Below are positions 1 through 4,745 of a DNA stretch of 6,448 bases, in pieces. A program made the position numbers and the translations under genes. The stretch is from Clostridia bacterium. Its GTDB lineage: Bacteria; Bacillota; Clostridia; Oscillospirales; CAG-272. Below the pieces are notes generated by a model. That model searched no databases and had not been told where the DNA came from. It saw only the letters and a program-made list of their open reading frames with translations. Every line of letters begins with the position of its first letter. The stretch's first letter is position 1. The stretch lies in contig JAFYMA010000075.1 of assembly GCA_017556845.1 (NCBI GenBank), positions 1-6,448 on the forward strand, read 5' to 3'.

Positions 1-664
1 AAACCTTGCCCGTTTTTATCATAGCGCAAGTGGAAAGCATATTGAGTATAAGCTTCTGCGCAGTTCCGCTCTTCAATCTTGTAGAGCCCGTTATGACCTC
101 AGGGCCAGTATTACAGGACAGCTTTATATCAGCAAGCGTATCAATGTATGATCCCGGCGTGCTGGTTACGGAAACCGTCGTTGCTCCAAGCTCTCTTGCA
201 GCCTTCATAGCACCAGCAACATACGGAGTTCTTCCGCTTGCGGCGATTCCGACCAATACGTCATTTTTATCGAGCTTTCTTGCTTTTATCTCGTTGTATC
301 CTGCCTCTTCACTGTCCTCAGCTCCTTCAGAGCTTTTTCTCAACGCTCCGTCACCGCCTGCGATTATTCCGACAACGAGAGTATCGGGTACTCCGAACGT
401 GGGGGGACATTCAGAAGCATCAAGAACGCCTATTCTTCCGCTTGTACCTGCACCTATGTAATACAAATGGCCGCCGTTTTCAAAATTTTCCGCAATTTTA
501 TCAACAGCCTGTGCCACCTGCTCGATAACATCATCAATAGCATCAAATGCGCGCTTGCTTTCCTTGTGCATCAAAGCTACCATTTCAACGGTGGGAAGCT
601 TGTCTATATTCATGGTATTAGGGTTTCTTTTTTCTGTGTTTATCTTACCTGTATCGATCATCAT
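1..664 (-). CDS. murQ: N-acetylmuramic acid 6-phosphate etherase, partial (C-terminus outside window)
   Basis: Cytoplasmic lyase of cell-wall recycling: it cleaves the D-lactyl ether of MurNAc 6-phosphate to give GlcNAc 6-phosphate and lactate. The visible 221 codons contain the family hallmarks: the sugar-phosphate-binding SIS motif GAGTSGRIGVLDASECPPTF (residues 71-90), IIAGGDGALRKSSEGAEDSE (100-119), GIAASGRTPYVAGA, and near the edge GPEVITGSTRLKSGTAQKL. Glu85 and Glu116 align with the two catalytic glutamates of E. coli MurQ (Glu83, Glu114). The family is about 300 residues long, so roughly the last quarter runs off position 1; this is a window cut, not a truncation. I chose the ATG at 664-662 because GGAGG at 677-673 lies 8 nt upstream; a second ATG follows immediately (661-659). 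The gene has its own promoter and is separated by a terminator from the operon upstream, so it is not part of that operon. Substrate source (own wall or scavenged MurNAc) cannot be told, because its partners lie outside. Confidence 0.96.
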   Translation of the reverse strand, partial: MMIDTGKINTEKRNPNTMNIDKLPTVEMVALMHKESKRAFDAIDDVIEQVAQAVDKIAENFENGGHLYYIGAGTSGRIGVLDASECPPTFGVPDTLVVGIIAGGDGALRKSSEGAEDSEEAGYNEIKARKLDKNDVLVGIAASGRTPYVAGAMKAARELGATTVSVTSTPGSYIDTLADIKLSCNTGPEVITGSTRLKSGTAQKLILNMLSTCAMIKTGKV

Positions 665-672
665 ATATAGAT

Positions 673-677
673 CCTCC
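673..677 (-). promoter_or_regulatory. Ribosome binding site of murQ
   Basis: The minus strand reads GGAGG here, 8 nt before the ATG at 664. This is a near-perfect Shine-Dalgarno and favours 664 over the second ATG at 661 (spacing 11). Confidence 0.85.
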
Positions 678-697
678 AAAAAATATTAATACAGTTT

Positions 698-726
698 ATT
701 ATATAATATATTTTGTGTATGGTCAA
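698..726 (-). promoter_or_regulatory. Housekeeping (sigma-A type) promoter of murQ
   Basis: Read on the minus strand: TTGACC at 726-721, a spacer of exactly 17 nt, then a perfect TATAAT at 703-698. That is five of six matches at -35 and six of six at -10. Transcription would start near 691, giving a leader of about 27 nt with the GGAGG site inside it. The spacer and flanks are very AT-rich. I see no convincing repressor operator apart from a short AT-only palindrome over the -10 box. The site indicates strong, vegetative-sigma expression independent of the ECF operon upstream. Confidence 0.8.
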
Positions 727-786
727 CAGTTTTTTTATTAAAAAATAAAAAATTAAGAAAAATATGACGAAATTCACAATAAAAAA

Positions 787-808
787 CGGCAAGGACTTTT
801 CCTTGCCA
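787..808 (-). terminator. Intrinsic terminator after the ECF operon
   Basis: A perfect 8-bp stem, GGCAAGGA (788-795) against TCCTTGCC (800-807), closes a 4-nt loop. On the minus strand it is followed by a T-run (GTTTTTTATT). It sits about 20 nt past the stop codon of the transglutaminase lipoprotein gene. The other side also has a run of five T (809-813), so it could work in both directions, but no plus-strand gene is present to use it. Confidence 0.85.
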
Positions 809-827
809 TTTTTCAATTATGATCTGA

Positions 828-2798
828 TTACGGAACGATCAATCTAACCGACCGTTCGATCACAATATCCTCTTTGATGATACTGTGGAGCATTGCCCGA
901 ATATCCGTTAGATCAACGTGTTTCAGAACAATACTATCACCGTTAAAAGCTTCATCACCGTATTGAAGATCGTAGTTTTCCTTATCCTGCGGTGAATAGT
1001 TGATAATGAGATCATTTACCGCACTGTTGAGCGTTTTGGGCTTTATACGCAATTCTACGCCGACACTGCCTCCGTTTTCAAGATGAAATTTAACCTCATT
1101 AATAGCATTTTCGATATATTTTTCTAACTCATTTTCGGAAATATCCTTTGAAATGCAGCTATTGTATTCATCAATTACGGATAAATATAACCGTCTTCTT
1201 TCGCTGTAGCTCATGCCGACATCGCACACCGGAAGCTCTGTTCTCACATGTGTGTGATCGTGCAGGTCAAACATTTCAATTTCACCCGTTTCACCCCAAG
1301 GACTATTATTCGCAAGTGAATTATATCGTTCTTCGCTACTGAAAGCAAAATACTCCATATTCTCGAGCGTCAATGACGACGATTGCCAGCATGGGTCAAA
1401 GTGATACCATTCACCTTCAACACGTATCATCGACCAACAATGATCCGCGCCCTCAAATCCGTCTTTGCCCAAGGAACGTGCATCTATTACCTCAAAGCCG
1501 ATCTGTCTTGCAAGCATATTCAGATAATAGGCATACTCTGTGCACATTCCCGTTCTGTATCTTATACAGTTATATAAGTTACTGCTGACGCCGTGTTTTT
1601 CGTAAACGCTTCCGTATGACATATGCTCGGTTACGTACAAATACAGCTTTGCAATACGCTGCCAATCATTGTCGTTTTCCTCAATGAGCGATAATGCATC
1701 ATTCATAATGTCTTCAAAAGTCTTATAGCTTTCCTCACATTCGTCCTTGTCAGAAAGGAATTTAAACGTTACCGTTCCGTTTTCATAAGTAAACGGCTCA
1801 TCTGAATGAAGATACGACTGTATCATCACGCTTGCAGGCACAAACTCCGAAAGCAGAAAGCCCCACATTGAGAAAAATTCTTCATAAGACTCAAAGCCTT
1901 CAACTACGCCGTTATGCGACAGTATTGAATCTACCATACTTTTATACAGAGCATATTCCCTATCCGAAATATATTCCCGTGCGTTTTGTGTTATGGAATA
2001 TTTATCGTATTTGTATATCTGCTCAGTCCGTAGATCTTCGTTATTCTCGGGAAGAATACGTTTTTCAACGCTCAAGGCATTGATCTCATATTTGACCGTC
2101 CAGCCGCCGTCGGGGTATTCATTATATTCAAAGGTCTTTTTATCGCCTATATAAAACACCTCGACCTTGTCTTCCTCCTTTAAATGCTCGATATCAGGCC
2201 ATATTACACGGTATGAATTACCATCATTATCGAATGCATAAAAGCAATACGGATTTTCGTCTTTATACTCAAAGGCAGGACAGCCGGGACGTGCTTTCGC
2301 GATCGTCAGCACCGTGCTTTTGATATTTGAAGGAGCATCCTTAAGACTGTCTATAAGGCGGTCAATATCTATTTTTTTACCGTCCTTTACCTTATATTTT
2401 TCACCGCTGTCTTTAACAAATACAGAATTATACGGTAAAACGGTAAGCAATTCTTTATGACCGTCGTCGTATGTTACCTCGACATTCCAACTCATTGCGG
2501 TAATATCGCTTATTGTATCATCTTTTTCAAATTCAAAGGCAGAAAAATAATCTGTTATTTTCTTGACAGACGAGCCGTGAAATGAATAATCATATCCGCC
2601 AGGCTCGGATGAAAATTTTATACTTTTTATACCGTCAACGCCGAACAGTTCAGCTTTCTCGGATAATACTTGTGCGGTTTGTGCGTCAGGATCTGATGAT
2701 ACAGATGCGTTTTCTCCGCAGCCAAACAAAGACGAAAAGACAGTAAATAATACCAAAGCAAGCGAGATCATTCGCCTATTCACAATATTACTCTTCAT
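828..2798 (-). CDS. Secreted lipoprotein with transglutaminase-like domain
   Basis: Predicted surface lipoprotein of 656 residues, third gene of the ECF operon. The N-terminus has a basic start (KSNIVNRR), a hydrophobic stretch, and a lipobox LFGC with Cys27 as the probable lipidated residue. A transglutaminase-like (papain-fold) core spans about residues 375-475: Cys419 in TGMCTEYAYYLNMLARQIGF, His453 in DHCWSMI and Asp468 in WYHFDPCW form a complete, correctly ordered catalytic triad, so the enzyme should be active. Bacterial members of this superfamily are mostly peptidases or peptide-modifying enzymes; the substrate here is unknown. Residues about 48-155 (beta-rich) and 503-656 flank the core and match nothing I recognise. 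The start is chosen for the signal peptide: the open frame extends 27 codons further upstream (to 2879) but that extension is inside the previous gene, lacks a Shine-Dalgarno and would spoil the signal. The Shine-Dalgarno at 2798 is weak (GGTG), and the gene overlaps its neighbour by 11 bp, suggesting translational coupling. Confidence 0.88.
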   Translation of the reverse strand: MKSNIVNRRMISLALVLFTVFSSLFGCGENASVSSDPDAQTAQVLSEKAELFGVDGIKSIKFSSEPGGYDYSFHGSSVKKITDYFSAFEFEKDDTISDITAMSWNVEVTYDDGHKELLTVLPYNSVFVKDSGEKYKVKDGKKIDIDRLIDSLKDAPSNIKSTVLTIAKARPGCPAFEYKDENPYCFYAFDNDGNSYRVIWPDIEHLKEEDKVEVFYIGDKKTFEYNEYPDGGWTVKYEINALSVEKRILPENNEDLRTEQIYKYDKYSITQNAREYISDREYALYKSMVDSILSHNGVVEGFESYEEFFSMWGFLLSEFVPASVMIQSYLHSDEPFTYENGTVTFKFLSDKDECEESYKTFEDIMNDALSLIEENDNDWQRIAKLYLYVTEHMSYGSVYEKHGVSSNLYNCIRYRTGMCTEYAYYLNMLARQIGFEVIDARSLGKDGFEGADHCWSMIRVEGEWYHFDPCWQSSSLTLENMEYFAFSSEERYNSLANNSPWGETGEIEMFDLHDHTHVRTELPVCDVGMSYSERRRLYLSVIDEYNSCISKDISENELEKYIENAINEVKFHLENGGSVGVELRIKPKTLNSAVNDLIINYSPQDKENYDLQYGDEAFNGDSIVLKHVDLTDIRAMLHSIIKEDIVIERSVRLIVP

Positions 2799-4089
2799 AT
2801 ATCTGCACCGCAGTTTCTTCCATAAGATCCGTTTCTTCAGCGGAAACACACGTTGTTTCTTCTGTAGGTATTTTATCATTATCAGACGAATAAACAGCTT
2901 TGTCGGTTATCTTTGCTATTGAAAATAAAAATTCTTCAGAAGAATACTCAAAAGACCCATCTATCGCAGAGCGTATTCTTGCAAGATCGCCGTACTTTAC
3001 CATAACGATCGTTGAATTGTTCTTATCCGTTCTTTCTGCACTGAATCCGAGTGAAATGAAATATTCGGTAAGAGCCTTGCTTGACACGAGCTTTATATTA
3101 TTCGCTCTTTCATATTCAAGCGTTGCCTGCTCGCACTCTTTTTCAAGTCTTATTTCCTCCAGGCAATACTCTGACATTTTTTCTTCGGCTTCATGCTTTA
3201 AAAAAACGCCGTCGGTTATATAGATATCCGCAAGATCTCCTATATACTCGGTTATGCTTTGATATTTGTTCTCATCAAGCATCACGCCATTACCGCCGAT
3301 CTGATATTCAGCAAGATACTCGCCGTAATGTAAAAGTGTTGATAGTCTTTCTATCGTATCACGAACCTGATCCAGCTCGTCATACAGTCTTTCGAGCTTT
3401 TTTTCAGCCTTTAAAAACTCCTGTGTGGGCTCATTTGCAAGCTTTACAAGCACGGCGATGTATCTGCCGTCATAATTTCGGTTACTGTATACCGCCTTTA
3501 ATTTTTCCGTTACCGACAGTCCTTCGTACTGTACGTATACGGCGTTAGTATCAATAATGACAGATTCGTTTTCAGTATCATCACAGATCTCCTCATCGAC
3601 TGAAACAGTTTCATCTGCTTCTGGTACATCCTCATTCGGAATACTTGGCAGTATATCGGCGGCGGGCTCCCTTTCTCCGTCTGGATCTTCCTCATCTTCA
3701 ACGTCGTCATCTATCCAAAGAACACCGCCGTCAACGAGCATATCGCCCATTACTAAATCATCACCTATATGGAGAATATCATTTTTTTCATCTGTGCTCT
3801 GTTCGGTTTCAGATGCAGATTCTCCGCCGGTAAAGCCATGGTTATCATTATCAGCATTTTTAATATAAAAAACGGCAAACGCTGTAAATATAACGGCAAA
3901 TGAAGCACATACAGCAGCGATCAGCAGGATCTTTATTTTAAATCCCTTGGAGATCCCTGCTTTTTTCATAACGCTTTTTTGTATTTTATCATACGCAGAC
4001 TTCGGCAGCTCATTTTCGGGCATTCCGCCCTTTATCAGTTCATCTGTCCGGGTTATGTCAAGACTATCGAAAAAATCTTCCAGTTTCAT
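2788..4089 (-). CDS. Single-pass membrane protein, probable anti-sigma factor
   Basis: A 433-residue protein directly behind the ECF sigma gene (12-bp gap, AAGGA site at 4101-4097, 7 nt before the ATG). Residues 1-50 are a charged cytoplasmic segment carrying DITRTDELIKGG, reminiscent of the short 'DDELIEEA'-like element seen in clostridial anti-sigma proteins. Residues 53-76 form one membrane helix (ILLIAAVCASFAVIFTAFAVF). The rest, about 355 residues, should be outside. That part begins with a Ser/Glu-rich linker, then an extremely acidic tract: 24 of the 50 residues 127-176 are Asp or Glu, with one Arg. Then comes a folded part with two probable coiled-coil helices (about 222-252 and 296-335) and a C-terminal segment rich in acidic and Thr residues. 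No zinc-binding HxxxCxxC anti-sigma motif is present. The role as anti-sigma factor is inferred from position, topology and the N-terminal element; the large outer domain is unrecognised and may be the sensor. Confidence 0.8.
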   Translation of the reverse strand: MKLEDFFDSLDITRTDELIKGGMPENELPKSAYDKIQKSVMKKAGISKGFKIKILLIAAVCASFAVIFTAFAVFYIKNADNDNHGFTGGESASETEQSTDEKNDILHIGDDLVMGDMLVDGGVLWIDDDVEDEEDPDGEREPAADILPSIPNEDVPEADETVSVDEEICDDTENESVIIDTNAVYVQYEGLSVTEKLKAVYSNRNYDGRYIAVLVKLANEPTQEFLKAEKKLERLYDELDQVRDTIERLSTLLHYGEYLAEYQIGGNGVMLDENKYQSITEYIGDLADIYITDGVFLKHEAEEKMSEYCLEEIRLEKECEQATLEYERANNIKLVSSKALTEYFISLGFSAERTDKNNSTIVMVKYGDLARIRSAIDGSFEYSSEEFLFSIAKITDKAVYSSDNDKIPTEETTCVSAEETDLMEETAVQIYEE

Positions 4090-4096
4090 TTGACGG

Positions 4097-4101
4097 TCCT
4101 T
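4097..4101 (-). promoter_or_regulatory. Ribosome binding site of the anti-sigma gene
   Basis: The minus strand reads AAGGA immediately after the sigma gene's TGA stop (4104-4102) and 7 nt before the ATG at 4089. The stop and the ribosome site are adjoining, so ribosomes finishing the sigma factor could readily reinitiate, which would keep the two proteins in proportion. Confidence 0.7.
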
Positions 4102-4644
4102 TCAACATAAAATTTCTTTTAACTTCTTTAAAGCACGGTGAACACGTACGTTTACAGCATTTTCAGTCATGCCAAGATGCTTTGCAATCATTTTTCCGCT
4201 CTCTGAAAAATAAAACTTTCGTATTATTATCTCTCTGTCGGGTTCTTTCAGAGAATTTACCGCATAAAGTATTTCCTCACGCGTTTCATTATCAAAGCAT
4301 TCATCCTCAACGGAAAATGAGCTTGTAAGATCTGTATCCTGTTCTTCAATGCTTTCCGCCCTTACGCGCGATGAGCTTTTTCGCAATGCATCAACCGCTT
4401 TATTTTTGGCAATAACGCAGATATACGCTTTAAGCGTTCCTTTGCCAAGATCAATTCGATCCCTGCTTTTATACACCTCCACGAATACGTCGCTTACGTA
4501 TTCATATACCTCATCATCGGAGTACACTCCGTCAAGCCTTGCACTCACAATGGTATAAACGAGCTTTACGTATTTATCCATCAGGGATTTAATTCCCTCC
4601 TCAGGTGAGCTTTGCAATGAGGAAAGCAGTCTTATATCATCCAC
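4102..4644 (-). CDS. RNA polymerase sigma factor, ECF subfamily
   Basis: A 180-residue ECF sigma factor, normal length for the family. Region 2 covers about residues 20-90: the core-binding helix (DDEVYEYVSDVFVEVYKSRD, 43-62) and the -10-recognising helix (GTLKAYICVIAKNKAVDALRK, 69-89, given here as a range with key residues Tyr74, Lys80, Lys82, Asp85). An acidic linker (about 98-120) leads to region 4 (125-179), whose helix-turn-helix ESGKMIAKHLGMTENAVNVR binds the -35 element. There are only the two sigma domains and no C-terminal extension. The start is a GTG at 4644-4642: AGGTGA at 4654-4649 is placed correctly for it, the nearby ATG at 4640 is out of frame, and the next in-frame Met (residue 22) would remove part of region 2. 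It is first in an operon with a membrane anti-sigma factor and a lipoprotein, so it probably responds to an envelope signal and regulates this operon. The exact ECF group cannot be fixed by eye. Confidence 0.94.
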   Translation of the reverse strand: MDDIRLLSSLQSSPEEGIKSLMDKYVKLVYTIVSARLDGVYSDDEVYEYVSDVFVEVYKSRDRIDLGKGTLKAYICVIAKNKAVDALRKSSSRVRAESIEEQDTDLTSSFSVEDECFDNETREEILYAVNSLKEPDREIIIRKFYFSESGKMIAKHLGMTENAVNVRVHRALKKLKEILC

Positions 4645-4648
4645 GTTA

Positions 4649-4654
4649 TCACCT
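4649..4654 (-). promoter_or_regulatory. Ribosome binding site fixing the GTG start of the sigma gene
   Basis: The minus strand reads AGGTGA, a segment of the ideal GGAGGTGA anti-16S match. It lies just ahead of the GTG at 4644 and decides this unusual start codon. Confidence 0.7.
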
Positions 4655-4686
4655 CGCTTTAAAAAAATGAACCGATTCCTTATATA

Positions 4687-4713
4687 GTTCGTATAAAAGA
4701 GAAAAATATTACA
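4687..4713 (-). promoter_or_regulatory. Possible ECF-type autoregulatory promoter of the sigma operon
   Basis: Read on the minus strand: TGTAAT (4713-4708), 16 nt, then CGAACTATATAA starting at 4691. This resembles ECF promoters of Gram-positive bacteria (TGAAAC or TGTAAC at -35, CG-beginning -10 with a TATATAA-like continuation). The -35 box matches TGTAAC in five of six positions but lacks the final C of the AAC core. The spacing is right for an ECF promoter. A sigma-A promoter is less likely: TATACG or TATATA have no -35 box at a good distance. ECF sigma operons usually drive themselves, which supports the reading. Only one example is present, so the motif cannot be confirmed internally. 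Confidence 0.35.
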
Positions 4714-4741
4714 AAAAACTGCGGCAATTTCTTGCCGCAGT
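4713..4741 (-). terminator. hppA: Intrinsic terminator of hppA
   Basis: A 10-bp perfect stem, ACTGCGGCAA (4718-4727) against TTGCCGCAGT (4732-4741), with a 4-nt loop (TTTC on the plus strand). On the minus strand it is followed by six T (4718-4713; the first also pairs in the stem). It begins 4 nt past the hppA stop codon. There is no T-run on the other side, so it works in one direction and insulates the ECF operon from hppA transcription. Confidence 0.9.
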
Positions 4742-4745
4742 GAAT

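Noticed and set aside
6..461. Plus-strand open frame of 151 codons
   Set aside because: It is the antisense of murQ, whose minus-strand product matches its family throughout; the plus frame has no ribosome site and no recognisable protein.
697..708. Palindrome TATTATATAATA over the murQ -10 box, as a possible operator
   Set aside because: It is AT-only, 12 bp, and largely explained by the TATAAT box in an AT-rich region.
727..786. AT-rich stretch with a CGTC-containing motif as a second ECF promoter for murQ
   Set aside because: No -35 AAC-type element lies about 16 nt upstream of the CGTC, and murQ already has a much better promoter.
3081..3548. Plus-strand open frame of 155 codons with an Arg/His-rich product
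   Set aside because: Antisense shadow of the coiled-coil part of the membrane protein; composition is implausible and there is no ribosome site.
3510..3710. Minus-strand 66-codon frame inside the membrane-protein gene
   Set aside because: Alternative frame of the same strand, without a Shine-Dalgarno or a plausible product.
3557..3868. Ser-rich plus-strand open frame resembling a low-complexity surface protein
   Set aside because: The serine run is simply the complement of the Asp/Glu codons of the acidic tract in the membrane protein.
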